A DNA stretch of 64,000 bases from Comamonas denitrificans (GCF_017368815.1 NZ_JAFNME010000012.1:1-64000); one strand, 5' to 3'; shown: positions 44,223-53,450, counted from the first letter of the stretch. The notes: generated by a model not told the origin, from the letters alone. A program made the numbers and translations.

Positions 44223-45404
44223 TTATTGCAGCAGCTGCAGCACTTGCTGCGGCAATTGGTTGGCTTGGGCGACCATGGCGGTGCCCGCTTGTTGCAAGAT
44301 TTGGGTGCGGCTCAAGTTGGCCGTTTCTTGGGCAAAGTCCGCATCGGTGATCCGACCGCGAGCCGCTGAGATGTTTTCTTGCTGGATGTCGATGTTCTCG
44401 ATGGACTTTTCAAATCGGGTCTGGATAGCGCCCAGCTCGGCACGGGCAGAGCTGACTTTGTCCAGGGCGCTGTCAATGCGCTGCAGCGACTCCCAGGCGG
44501 CGGCTTGGGTTTTGATGTCCATTTTGTGGATGCCTGCCTGGTCGGCTGCGGCCAAGTTTGTAGTAGCTCCGGCAATGGCCAAGGTACCCTGTCCATTCGT
44601 CGTAATCGTTGCCACAGCGGTAGAGCCTGCGGCATCGGCGCTGCTGCGGTATTCAATGTCGTAGCCGGTCGCTGTTTTGTTCAAAAACGCCACCACCCCG
44701 GTATCGGCGGTTTTGGAGTTGATGCTTTGCACCATGCTGCCCAGCAACTCTTCGCCGGTACGGTCAGCATCTGCATCAATGGTGATCGTGGCCGAGCCAG
44801 CAGCGCCTTGCACCGTAATAGAAACCGCTGTGGTGGTGTTTTGCACGTTGGCAGTGGCGATGGCTACTTTAGAAGCGCCATACATGGAGCTGCCCAGCTT
44901 ATCCACCTTGGTATTGGCCAGCGCCCCCACCGTGATGTTGTCGCCCGAGTTGGCACCCACCTGGAATACGCCACCAGTGAAGCTGCCGTCCAGCACTTTT
45001 TTGCCGTTAAAACTGGTGGTTTTGGCCACGCGGTCCACCTCATCGCGCAGTTGCACCAGCTCGGCATTGAGCGCTTCGCGGTCACTCTTGCTGTTGGTGG
45101 CGTTGCCCGCTTGCACGGCCAGCTCACGCATGCGCTGCAGCATGTCGCCAACTTTGCTCAAAGCGCCTTCTGCGGTTTGGGCTAAAGAAATCCCATCATT
45201 GGCATTGCGCGAGGCCACTGCCAAACCACGCACCTGGGTGCTCATGCGCTCGGCAATGGCCAAGCCAGCGGCATCGTCCTTGGCGCTATTGACGCGCAAA
45301 CCCGAGGACAGGCGCTGCATCGACGTAGCCAGCGAGCCGCCGGACAAGGCCAGGTTGCGCTGGGCGTTGATCGAGACGACGTTGGTGTTGATTGACATGG
45401 CCAT
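44223..45404 (-). CDS. fliC: Flagellin B'
   Basis: This 393-residue flagellin is nearly identical to flagellin B even in the central domain, in contrast to the A pair. It has the same start context (AAGGAATC before ATG at 45404) and its own sigma-28 promoter at 45520. Two residue differences from B are seen. Confidence 0.95.
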   Translation of the reverse strand: MAMSINTNVVSINAQRNLALSGGSLATSMQRLSSGLRVNSAKDDAAGLAIAERMSTQVRGLAVASRNANDGISLAQTAEGALSKVGDMLQRMRELAVQAGNATNSKSDREALNAELVQLRDEVDRVAKTTSFNGKKVLDGSFTGGVFQVGANSGDNITVGALANTKVDKLGSSMYGASKVAIATANVQNTTTAVSITVQGAAGSATITIDADADRTGEELLGSMVQSINSKTADTGVVAFLNKTATGYDIEYRSSADAAGSTAVATITTNGQGTLAIAGATTNLAAADQAGIHKMDIKTQAAAWESLQRIDSALDKVSSARAELGAIQTRFEKSIENIDIQQENISAARGRITDADFAQETANLSRTQILQQAGTAMVAQANQLPQQVLQLLQ

Positions 45405-45519
45405 GGTGCGATTCCTTTAAACAGTCGGTGTGTTGCTTGAACAAGTTTTGCTTGTCGCTGCAGGCTGCCTGGCCTCTGTGGGCGGTTGTGGCATGGGGTG
45501 CCTGCTGCGTACAGATGAG

Positions 45520-45546
45520 TTATCGGGCGCTGTTCAGAAAGCTTTA
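45520..45546 (-). promoter_or_regulatory. Sigma-28 promoter of flagellin B'
   Basis: The minus strand reads TAAA (45543-45546), 15 bases, then CCCGATAA (45520-45527). The two boxes and their spacing are kept although the spacer and flank have diverged from copy 1. Confidence 0.8.
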
Positions 45547-45605
45547 GCAGTTTTTAATAAAAACGGCCTAAAACCATTGATCAGTAAGCGCAGACAGCTC
45601 TTGTT
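45537..45605. repeat. Diverged palindromic element upstream of flagellin B'
   Basis: Arms like AAAGCTTTAGCAG and AAGCGCAGACAGCTCTT correspond to the element at 42671 but are more degenerate. The rest of the 389-bp gap to flagellin C (45611-45793) shows no gene. It holds the flagellin C promoter, which I could not identify. Confidence 0.5.
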
Positions 45606-45793
45606 TTTAAAAACAAAAACAGCACAAACACCGAAGAAAGCCGCAAAACCCGGTGCTTATTCCCCTACTTCCCCAGGGTGAAAAGGGAAGAATCCTTCCC
45701 ATCGCTCGCGTTGCCTGCCGCTTTTGAACGCCTAGGTTTTCTCAGCGATGCGAAGCAACTGCACTTTTTTGCCTAACTGAAGGAATCACAGCA

Positions 45794-47038
45794 ATGGCCG
45801 CCACTATCAATACGAACATCGCCTCGATCAACGCGCAGCGCAACCTGACGTTTTCGGGACAGTCTCTGAACACCACCATGCAGCGCCTGTCTTCGGGTTT
45901 GCGCGTCAATAGCGCCAAAGACGATGCCGCTGGCCTGGCCATCTCTGAGCGCATGAACACCCAGGTAAAAGGCCTGACGGTGGCCTCGCGCAATGCCAGC
46001 GATGGCATCTCACTGGCGCAAACCACCGAAGGCGCTTTGGGCAAAATTGGCGACATGCTGCAGCGCATGCGCGAGCTGGCCGTGCAAGCGGGCAACGCCA
46101 CCAACAGCAAGGGCGACCGCGAAGCTCTGCAGCTGGAAGTCAAACAGCTGGCCGACGAGGTGGACCGCGTGGCCAAACAGACCAACTTCAACGGCCAAAA
46201 AGTGCTGGACGGTAGTTTTGCCGGGGCAGTATTTCAGGTGGGGGCCAACTCGGGGGACAACATCACGCTGGGCGCACTGGTGGATACGCGTGCAGAAAAA
46301 ATCTCGTCGATCTCTTACGCCTCCTCCGCACAAACAAATATCGACACCGCAGGCACGGCCAGCATCGCCAGCTATATGGATGCTATTTCAGCAGGCAGCT
46401 TGACGGTTACCTTGACACCCGGTGGCACCACCGACCTGCCCGCCCTCCCCCCTGCCAGCAGCCCGCAAGAGCGTCTGGGCCAGGTCATTGAAGCCATCAA
46501 CAACAAAAGCGCTGACACCGGCGTGGTGGCCTACCTGACCAAACAAGAAGGTTCAGAGATGTACACCGTTGAAATCATGTCTGGCAAAACCGACCCCAAT
46601 GGCGATCCGGTGCAGGTTACTTTTGCGGGCTTTAGCGCCAGTGCCACGGGCATTTTGAATGCCACCGGCACCATTGGCGGCTCGACGGCAGGACCGACTA
46701 CTGGTGCAGCAATTGACGCACGCGGTATCAACGACATTGATGTGGGCACCCAAGCAGGGGCGTGGATTGGCCTGAAGAAAATCGATAGCGCCATCGACCA
46801 AGTCAATAGCGCCCGCGCCACGCTGGGGGCCATTCAAACCCGGTTTGAGACGGCCGTAAACAACATCGACATCCAGGTGGAAAACCTGGCTGCCGCACGG
46901 GGGCGCATCATTGATGCCGACTTTGCCGTTGAAACCGCCAACCTCAGCCGCACGCAGATCCTGCAACAGGCGGGCACCGCCATGGTGGCCCAGGCCAACC
47001 AAATTCCGCAAAACGTGCTGCAGCTGCTGCAAGGCTAA
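45794..47038 (+). CDS. fliC: Flagellin C
   Basis: This fifth flagellin has 414 residues and lies on the opposite strand to the other four. It starts MAATINTNIASINAQRN with LSSGLRVNSAKDDAAGLAI and ends IPQNVLQLLQG. The middle domain (about 175-320) is unrelated in detail to A and B and has Gly/Thr/Pro-rich segments. GAAGGAATC precedes the ATG. No sigma-28 consensus was found upstream, so its control may differ from that of the B genes. A MITE-like hairpin begins right after its stop. Confidence 0.95.
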   Translation: MAATINTNIASINAQRNLTFSGQSLNTTMQRLSSGLRVNSAKDDAAGLAISERMNTQVKGLTVASRNASDGISLAQTTEGALGKIGDMLQRMRELAVQAGNATNSKGDREALQLEVKQLADEVDRVAKQTNFNGQKVLDGSFAGAVFQVGANSGDNITLGALVDTRAEKISSISYASSAQTNIDTAGTASIASYMDAISAGSLTVTLTPGGTTDLPALPPASSPQERLGQVIEAINNKSADTGVVAYLTKQEGSEMYTVEIMSGKTDPNGDPVQVTFAGFSASATGILNATGTIGGSTAGPTTGAAIDARGINDIDVGTQAGAWIGLKKIDSAIDQVNSARATLGAIQTRFETAVNNIDIQVENLAAARGRIIDADFAVETANLSRTQILQQAGTAMVAQANQIPQNVLQLLQG

Positions 47039-47200
47039 GAACGTGTTCACAATCTCCTCGCGGGTGTGCGGTCGCGGCCTCGGGCGGTCTGCGGCGTTGC
47101 AAATCCTCGCCATAGCTACGGCTATGTCTGTGGTTTGCGCCTTGCAGCCCATCCCGATCCGCATCCCGCACCCCTTCGCGCGCAGATCGTGAACACGTTC
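47039..47200. mobile_element. MITE-like long palindromic element
   Basis: Terminal inverted repeats of 17 bp (GAACGTGTTCACAATCT and the complement of AGATCGTGAACACGTTC, one mismatch) bound 162 bp. The element continues as an imperfect palindrome to a centre at GCCATAGC-TAC-GGCTATG. It contains no gene and starts directly after the flagellin C stop. It may be a non-autonomous transposable element and also a terminator. Confidence 0.65.
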
Positions 47201-47223
47201 TAAGCCGATCGCTTTAAAAAAAT

Positions 47224-47301
47224 TAGCTGCTACCGCTTGGTATTGCTTTATTTCAGGTAGTTTTTTATCTGAAATTAAAGCTAATAAAGCGCTAGCAGCT
47301 A
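47224..47301. repeat. Dispersed palindromic element before the sugar island
   Basis: This is a well-preserved copy: arms TAGCTGCTACCGCTTGG and AAAGCGCTAGCAGCTA, with an inner hairpin TTTCAG...CTGAAA. The remaining gap to 47445 has no convincing gene; the open frame there is an upstream extension of the aminotransferase. Confidence 0.8.
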
Positions 47302-47445
47302 TTTTTTATGGTGTACACCCCCGCATGCACCCTCAAAACTGGCCTTTTCTCTGGCCTTCTCTGCCCTTTAGCGCAAGCAGATGCTGCTACTCTTTATGCA
47401 CATCCCCATCCCCCTGAAAAACCACCACAAGGGACTGACCGCGCC

Positions 47446-48564
47446 ATGGCAGCAGAAAAAATCTACGTTACCCAGCCCTACCTGCCCCCCTTGGAGGAGT
47501 TCATCCCCTACCTGGAGCAAATCTGGGCCAATAAAGTACTGACCAACGGCGGCCCCTTTCACCAGCAACTCGAACAAGCACTGTGCCGCTATCTGGGGGT
47601 GCCGCACATCAGCCTGTTTAGCAACGGCACCCTGGCCCTTATTACGGCCCTGCAAGCGCTGCGCATTAAGGGGGAAGTGATTACCACCCCCTACTCTTTT
47701 GTCGCCACGGCCCACGCCCTGCTGTGGCAAAACTGCACACCCGTGTTTGTCGATATCGAGCCGCACACCCTCAACCTGGACCCCGCCAAAATCGAAGCGG
47801 CGATCACCCCGCAAACCACCGCCATCCTGCCCGTGCACTGCTACGGCAACCCCTGCGACACCGCAGCGATTCAAAAAATTGCCGACAACTACAACCTGCG
47901 CGTCATCTACGACGCGGCCCATGCCTTTGGCGTGCAAGATGCCGGAGGCAGCATCTTGCGCCACGGCGACCTATCGGTACTGAGCTTTCACGCCACCAAG
48001 GTCTTCAACACCTTTGAAGGCGGCGCCATCATCTGCCACGATGCCAAAACCAAACAGCGCATTGATCACCTGAAAAACTTTGGCTTTGTGGACGAGGTCA
48101 CCGTAGTCGCCCCAGGCATCAACGCCAAAATGAGTGAAATCAACGCCGCTTTTGGCCTGCTGCAACTGGAACACATGCCACATGTCATGCAGCGCCGGGC
48201 CGAAATTGATGCCTATTACCGCGAGCAACTGGCCCATGTGCCAGGAATTACCTGCTTACCCCAAGGCCACCAGACTGTGGCCAATCATTCATACTTTCCG
48301 ATTCTTGTTGGGCCTGAATACCCTTTAAGCCGAGATGCTTTGTATGAAAAGCTCAAAGAGCATGGTATTTATGCACGGCGGTATTTTTATCCGTTGATTA
48401 CTGATTTTCCGATGTATAAAAATCTTTCATCAGCAAACAAAAGCAACATTTTAAATTCAAAAGAATTTTCGGAGCAAGTCTTATGCGCACCAATCTTTCC
48501 AGAACTTTCTTTAAAAAATCAAATAAAAATTATTGACATTATTAAATCTTCAGAAATAAGGTGA
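47446..48564 (+). CDS. DegT/DnrJ/EryC1 sugar aminotransferase, VioA-like
   Basis: This 372-residue PLP enzyme resembles VioA, which makes dTDP-4-amino-4,6-dideoxyglucose from the 4-keto sugar. Support comes from PYLPPLEEFIPYLEQIW, LFSNGTLALITALQALRI, ILPVHCYGNPCD, YDAAHAFGV and the PLP lysine in SFHATKVFNTFEGGAI. The start is the ATG at 47446; the frame from 47308 begins in a repeat. Composition changes inside the gene. The line at 47761-47820 is 39/60 G+C while 48421-48480 is 18/60, with the change near 48250-48290. The C-terminal quarter thus looks foreign. Confidence 0.85.
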   Translation: MAAEKIYVTQPYLPPLEEFIPYLEQIWANKVLTNGGPFHQQLEQALCRYLGVPHISLFSNGTLALITALQALRIKGEVITTPYSFVATAHALLWQNCTPVFVDIEPHTLNLDPAKIEAAITPQTTAILPVHCYGNPCDTAAIQKIADNYNLRVIYDAAHAFGVQDAGGSILRHGDLSVLSFHATKVFNTFEGGAIICHDAKTKQRIDHLKNFGFVDEVTVVAPGINAKMSEINAAFGLLQLEHMPHVMQRRAEIDAYYREQLAHVPGITCLPQGHQTVANHSYFPILVGPEYPLSRDALYEKLKEHGIYARRYFYPLITDFPMYKNLSSANKSNILNSKEFSEQVLCAPIFPELSLKNQIKIIDIIKSSEIR

Positions 48565-48568
48565 AGCA

Positions 48569-49309
48569 ATGCATAAACATGCAATTATTACTGGAACAAG
48601 TGGTGCTATCGGACAAGCGCTCGCTGAAAAATTTAAAAGATCTGGATATAAAATATGCGCTATTGATATCAAAGAAATACAAGACCAGAATGTAGATTTT
48701 TTCATAAAAACAGATTTGAATCAATTTGTTCTGAATAAAAATATACAAGAAATTACTTTTAAAAAAATAGAAACCTGGCTAGAAAAAAATCATATTGACA
48801 TATTAATTAACAACGCTGCTTATCAGTATGTATCGACTTCACACCCCATTGATGAAACAGAATTCATGACATCTTATAACATTAATGTGATTGCACCTTA
48901 TATTCTAATATCACATTTAAAAAATAAGATGACCAAAAATACCGGGAATATTATAAACATTGGCAGCATACACACAAAACTCACCAAACCCGGCTTTGTA
49001 GCTTATGCAACGACCAAAGCAGCATTGGCTGCATTAACCAGAGGCTTGGCACTTGACTACGAAGATACGGTAAGAATTAACTGTATAGAACCAGCATCTG
49101 TAGAAACGCCTATGCTGCACGATGGGTTTAAAAATGCCCCAGAAAGCATGAGACTATTAGAAAGCTATCATCCCCAAAAAAGAATAGCAACCCCAAATGA
49201 AATTGCAGAACTTGCTTTTTTTATTTCTTCAGAAAAAATTAGATTTTTGCACGGCGCATGTATAGACATCAGCGGAGGAATATCCAGCAGACTTCATGAC
49301 CCACTCTGA
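48569..49309 (+). CDS. Short-chain dehydrogenase/reductase 1
   Basis: This 246-residue classical SDR has the NAD(P) loop TGTSGAIG (residues 9-16), NNAA, and the catalytic Ser and YxxxK in NIGSIH...YATTK. It ends in the usual DISGG block. AAGGTGAAG precedes the ATG. It is AT-rich like the rest of the island, and starts 4 bp after the aminotransferase stop. The substrate is unknown; in context it is a sugar or hydroxy-acid. Confidence 0.85.
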   Translation: MHKHAIITGTSGAIGQALAEKFKRSGYKICAIDIKEIQDQNVDFFIKTDLNQFVLNKNIQEITFKKIETWLEKNHIDILINNAAYQYVSTSHPIDETEFMTSYNINVIAPYILISHLKNKMTKNTGNIINIGSIHTKLTKPGFVAYATTKAALAALTRGLALDYEDTVRINCIEPASVETPMLHDGFKNAPESMRLLESYHPQKRIATPNEIAELAFFISSEKIRFLHGACIDISGGISSRLHDPL

Positions 49310-49325
49310 ACAAAACTCAAAAAAT

Positions 49326-50255
49326 ATGAATGATACTGTATGCACACCATATATAAATAAGGTATTTACGCTGGGTGAAGGGCTAGTATGGGATGCTAAC
49401 GATCAATCCATATTAATGACAGATATATTAAAAAAATTATTTGTAAAAATAAATCCTAAAACCAGAACTTATGAATCTTGGTCTTTCCAAGAACCTATAG
49501 GCTGGGTATTTCCAACAAAAACAAAAAATATATACTTAGTCGGCCTACAGAGTGGAATTGCTTTATTTAATACTCATTACCCAAAGAATTTAAATTGGAT
49601 TGACAAAAGTTTTCCAGAGAAAAAATACTGCCGCTTAAATGATGCCTGCATAGACTCACACGCCAGAATTTGGTATGGGAGCATGAACAATGTGGATAAC
49701 TCTGCCAAAGATGGTGAGGTTGCAAGTTACTCTACGGGAGAGGGCCTAAAAATACATGACAGAGGCTTCTCCGTTGTGAACGGCCCATTGATTTCTCCTG
49801 ATGAAAAATTTATGTACATCAATGACACCTTGGAAGGTATTATTTATCGCTATGATTTCTCTGTAAATCATGGAACAATTAAAAATAAACAAATTTTTTC
49901 AAAATTTAGCCCAACCCACGGTTTTCCTGATGGCATGTGTTTTGACAAAGAAAATAATTTATGGGTAGCTATGTGGGGAAGCGGATGTATCATGAGGATT
50001 CATCCGAATGGGAATATTTTAAAAAAAATTCATTTACCAGCACCAAATATTACTAATATATGTTTTTTCGGGAAAGATAATAAAAATCTATTAGTCAGCT
50101 CCGCTAGTATAGGAATAAAGAAAGATGAAATTAATAAATATCCATTCGCTGGCTACTTATTTGAAATAAAAAATCATGATACACAAGGAATACCAACACA
50201 CACTGCAAGCATCAATAATGACACCTTTGATATCTATTGTAGTCCCAATATATAA
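49326..50255 (+). CDS. SMP-30/gluconolactonase-like protein
   Basis: This six-bladed beta-propeller lactonase has 309 residues. The N-terminal metal ligand motif LGEGLVWD, RLNDACIDSHARIWYGSM, VNGPLISPDEKFMYINDT and FPDGMCFDKENNLWVAMWGSG match the family, with the Glu, Asn and Asp metal ligands in place. It may open a sugar lactone to a sugar acid. I prefer the ATG at 49326; a start at 49296 would overlap the SDR. It overlaps the following glycosyltransferase by 38 bp. Confidence 0.82.
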   Translation: MNDTVCTPYINKVFTLGEGLVWDANDQSILMTDILKKLFVKINPKTRTYESWSFQEPIGWVFPTKTKNIYLVGLQSGIALFNTHYPKNLNWIDKSFPEKKYCRLNDACIDSHARIWYGSMNNVDNSAKDGEVASYSTGEGLKIHDRGFSVVNGPLISPDEKFMYINDTLEGIIYRYDFSVNHGTIKNKQIFSKFSPTHGFPDGMCFDKENNLWVAMWGSGCIMRIHPNGNILKKIHLPAPNITNICFFGKDNKNLLVSSASIGIKKDEINKYPFAGYLFEIKNHDTQGIPTHTASINNDTFDIYCSPNI

Positions 50256-51438
50256 CTTAGCGCCATATTTATTTCAATGTATTCATAGCATTACAAACCA
50301 AACTTATAAAAATCTTGAAATCATTTTAGTAGATGATGGATCTACTGATAACGCTTTAGAGATTTGTGAATTCTTCAGAAAATCCGACTCCAGAATAAAA
50401 ATAATTACACAAAAAAATAGTGGTCTTGTATCCGCAAGAAAATCCGGTGTACGCATGGCATCTGGAGATTATATTTTTTATATTGATGGTGATGATTGGA
50501 TAGATACTGACTGCATAGATCAATATCTTAAATATATTCAAGAATATGATGTAGACTTAGTTATAGGAAACTATAAAAGAGAGTTGCTAGGAAAATTTAA
50601 AACAATAAAAAATCATATTACTCCAGGTAAATACACTCAAGCAGAGATAGAAAAATACCTGATACAAAAAATCATCTGGGATGAGCAAATAACAAACCAT
50701 GGCATTAAAACCTATTCATGGGGAAAATTATTTAAATCCAATTTAGTTAAGAAGTTTCAAGAAACTATACCTAATGAAATCATGGTTGGCGAAGATGCCG
50801 CACTTTTATACCCCATAATTTTTAATTCAAAATCCATATATATAACAAATATTAATGCATACAATTACAGGCAAAGATCAAACTCTATATTAAAGTCCAT
50901 CAACTTTAATACAGATAATGAAATAAAAAAAATAGCTATAGCATTTCAGTATTTAGCATCAGCACTTCCAGAAGATACAAAAAAACAACTTCAAAAGTAT
51001 TTTCAATCGATCTGCATCATAAGAGCAGGCGGATTTATTGGAAATAATGATATTTATAAAAATCTTCTTATTTTTGGATCAATTAAAGAAAAATCAATTA
51101 TATCCATCTACAATTCTGGATCATTTGGTCAGCACACCTATAGGCAAATTCAAAATAATACAGACTATAAAATTAAAGACTGGTTTGATATTGATCATCA
51201 TGAAAACAATTTGACAAAAATGTCCATAAAACCTCCAGAATTCATTAACACGTGTGATTTTGATTACCTGCTAATACCATCTTTCAATCAAGAAACAATA
51301 AATGAGTTTTTAAGTATTACAAAAAAATACAACCTAGATTTAGAAAAGATTCGTTTTGCGACACTAGGAGTAAAAAATACAAATGATTTTATTAATTTAC
51401 TTGGATTTAATTCTGAAAACTTCTCTCCACTAAAATAA
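50218..51438 (+). CDS. Family 2 glycosyltransferase with extra C-terminal domain
   Basis: This 406-residue GT-A enzyme has ISIVVPIYN, the nucleotide motif VDDGSTD and the metal motif DGDDW. After the catalytic part there is a second region (about residues 300-385) with IYNSGSFGQHTYRQI, DWFDIDHH and CDFDYLLIPSF. It looks like a small Rossmann-like domain found attached to some sugar-modifying enzymes. No membrane segment is seen, so it works in the cytoplasm. The ATG at 50218 lies inside the end of the lactonase gene. Confidence 0.83.
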   Translation: MTPLISIVVPIYNLAPYLFQCIHSITNQTYKNLEIILVDDGSTDNALEICEFFRKSDSRIKIITQKNSGLVSARKSGVRMASGDYIFYIDGDDWIDTDCIDQYLKYIQEYDVDLVIGNYKRELLGKFKTIKNHITPGKYTQAEIEKYLIQKIIWDEQITNHGIKTYSWGKLFKSNLVKKFQETIPNEIMVGEDAALLYPIIFNSKSIYITNINAYNYRQRSNSILKSINFNTDNEIKKIAIAFQYLASALPEDTKKQLQKYFQSICIIRAGGFIGNNDIYKNLLIFGSIKEKSIISIYNSGSFGQHTYRQIQNNTDYKIKDWFDIDHHENNLTKMSIKPPEFINTCDFDYLLIPSFNQETINEFLSITKKYNLDLEKIRFATLGVKNTNDFINLLGFNSENFSPLK

Positions 51439-51441
51439 GTC

Positions 51442-52695
51442 ATGAAAAAACAAAAGATTATTATTCTTGGAGGAAATCCAGAAACAGGTGCTATTGTTGA
51501 CGTTGCCAACAAGATGGGACTACACACTATTGTTATAGATCCTTATCCAAATGCTCCTGCAAAAAAAAATGCGCACAGCACTTATAATATTGACGTAAGA
51601 GAGACGGACAAGATAAATAAAATTATTAAAAATGAACAAGTGGGAGGTGTTTTAGTTGGAGTGGCCGATCCACTAGTTCCATATTATGAAAAAATATGCC
51701 GAGAGAATAATTTCCCCTGCTACGCAACTAAAGAAATTATTAACTATTTTTCTTCGAAATCCAATTTCGCAGGAATTTGCAGCAAAAATAATATAAATGT
51801 TATACCAAGCTATAGTACAGATAGCGATCTAAATAAATTAGCTTATCCTGTCGTTATCAAACCCGTGGATAGTGGTGCAGGTGTTGGTATTTCTATTTGC
51901 AATACACCTATAGAAGCAGAAATTGGTATAAAAAAAGCCTTAGAAGTCTCGATAAAAAAAGAATATCTTATTGAAAAATACATGGAATGTGATGATATGT
52001 TTGCCTATTACACATTCATCAATGGGGAAGTTTACTTATCAGCTCTTGCCGATAGATATAAAACAAAAAAACAAGGAACATCTAGCTCTGTCTGCATTGC
52101 AGCAGAATACCCCAGTAAGTATAAAGAAATATTCATTGAAAAAATACACCCAAAACTTGTTTTAATGTTTAAAAAACTTGGTGTACATAATGGAGTCTTA
52201 CTGATTCAATTCTTTGTTGATCAAGAGAATTTTTATGCTTACGATCCTGGATTTAGGATACAAGGCGAAGCGCCACATATTTATTTAAAACACTTTAATA
52301 ATTTTGATCATAGAGAAATGTTGATCAATTTTGCCATGACAGGATCTATGTATAGTGGCAACTTCAGTGAAAAGAATAATTGCTTATTTTCTGGGGAACA
52401 TGCTGCGACTTTATGGGTTTTATTAAAAGCAGGAACGATTGGAAAAATATCTGGCATAGCTGAAATAAAATCACACCCCAATGTCATCAACTTTATTCAA
52501 CGCTTTAATTCAAATGACATTATTGAAAATAATATGCTAGGAACAGAGCGCCAAGTTTTTTGCAGAATTTATACTACTGCCAAAGAAAAATCAGAAGTAC
52601 AAAAAACAATAAACTTTATCAAAGATAATTTAATTATTGAAGACAATAAAAAACAAGATATGATTTTAGATTTTTGGAATGGTCATGAAAAATAA
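51442..52695 (+). CDS. ATP-grasp ligase
   Basis: This 417-residue carboxylate-amine or carboxylate-thiol ligase is of the carbamoyl-phosphate-synthetase-like type. It has an N-terminal Rossmann-like pre-ATP-grasp domain (IIILGGNPETGAIVDVANKMG). The ATP-grasp core follows (YPVVIKPVDSGAGVGISIC, EYLIEKYME) and then a metal-site region (FYAYDPGFRIQGEAPH). Such enzymes make amide bonds through an acyl-phosphate. In a nucleotide-sugar cluster it could join an acid to an amino sugar. It starts 3 bp after the glycosyltransferase and overlaps the next SDR. Confidence 0.82.
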   Translation: MKKQKIIILGGNPETGAIVDVANKMGLHTIVIDPYPNAPAKKNAHSTYNIDVRETDKINKIIKNEQVGGVLVGVADPLVPYYEKICRENNFPCYATKEIINYFSSKSNFAGICSKNNINVIPSYSTDSDLNKLAYPVVIKPVDSGAGVGISICNTPIEAEIGIKKALEVSIKKEYLIEKYMECDDMFAYYTFINGEVYLSALADRYKTKKQGTSSSVCIAAEYPSKYKEIFIEKIHPKLVLMFKKLGVHNGVLLIQFFVDQENFYAYDPGFRIQGEAPHIYLKHFNNFDHREMLINFAMTGSMYSGNFSEKNNCLFSGEHAATLWVLLKAGTIGKISGIAEIKSHPNVINFIQRFNSNDIIENNMLGTERQVFCRIYTTAKEKSEVQKTINFIKDNLIIEDNKKQDMILDFWNGHEK

Positions 52696-53446
52696 TATAT
52701 TTACTTATGCTCATAGAACAGCAATTGTTACTGGAGGGTCAAAAAATATTGGTTTATCTATCACAGAAAAATTTCTAGCAGCAGGAATGCAAGTTGCTAT
52801 CATCAGCTCAGAAAAATCCAATCTTGATTCTGCAAAAGAATACTTAAACCAAAGCAACTCTAACGTTTCATTTTGGCAAAGCAATATAACTCATACTGCA
52901 TCCTTGGAAAAATTAATAGCCAATATAAATCAGCACCATGGATCTATTGACATATTAGTAAACAATGCGGCTCTATTAGAAATAACCAGTGTAGAGCAAA
53001 CAACTGAGGAAGACTGGGATAGTGTTTTAGATGTTAATTTAAGAGGTGCGTTTTTTATGACGCAAAAGTGCCTTCCTTATCTAAAAAAGGGTACGGCACC
53101 TCGAGTTATCAATATCTCATCAAATGCAGGAAGAATGGGCGGCTATGCCAATGGATTAGCGTATACCGCATCAAAGGGTGGCATAATCTCATTAACCTAT
53201 GGATTAGCCAGAAAACTTGCTCCCTATGGGATTACAGTAAATTGTGTAGCACCAGGAACTATAGACTCAGAGATGAATAGAATGCGCGATATAGAAACAC
53301 AAAAAGAACTAATTAAAAAATTCCCATTGGGTCGTATTGGTACTCCAGAGGAAGTTGCATCTGCAGTTTGTTATTTTGCCAGTCAAGAATCTAGCTTCAC
53401 TACAGGTGCGGTTTTAGATGTGAACGGTGGCATGTTTATGGGATAA
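52685..53446 (+). CDS. Short-chain dehydrogenase/reductase 2
   Basis: This classical SDR of 253 residues has VTGGSKNIGLSI, VNNAA, ISSNAGRMGG and the catalytic YTASKGG, ending VLDVNGGMFMG. The ATG at 52685 has GGAA at a suitable distance; an alternative ATG is at 52679. It overlaps the ATP-grasp gene and is followed 4 bp later by another SDR gene. Confidence 0.84.
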   Translation: MKNNIFTYAHRTAIVTGGSKNIGLSITEKFLAAGMQVAIISSEKSNLDSAKEYLNQSNSNVSFWQSNITHTASLEKLIANINQHHGSIDILVNNAALLEITSVEQTTEEDWDSVLDVNLRGAFFMTQKCLPYLKKGTAPRVINISSNAGRMGGYANGLAYTASKGGIISLTYGLARKLAPYGITVNCVAPGTIDSEMNRMRDIETQKELIKKFPLGRIGTPEEVASAVCYFASQESSFTTGAVLDVNGGMFMG

Positions 53447-53450
53447 AGCT

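Larger units (their letters stand above)
42753..45610. repeat. Tandem duplication unit 2 (flagellins A' and B')
   Basis: This is the second copy of the unit at 39871-42750, with the same gene order and spacing. It is 15 bp shorter inside the A gene. The B genes and spacers are nearly identical to copy 1; the far promoter-side flank is more diverged. Confidence 0.9.

Noticed and set aside
40021-45185. Long plus-strand open frames over the flagellin genes
   Set aside because: They are antisense to four clear flagellins, and they recur only because the unit is duplicated.
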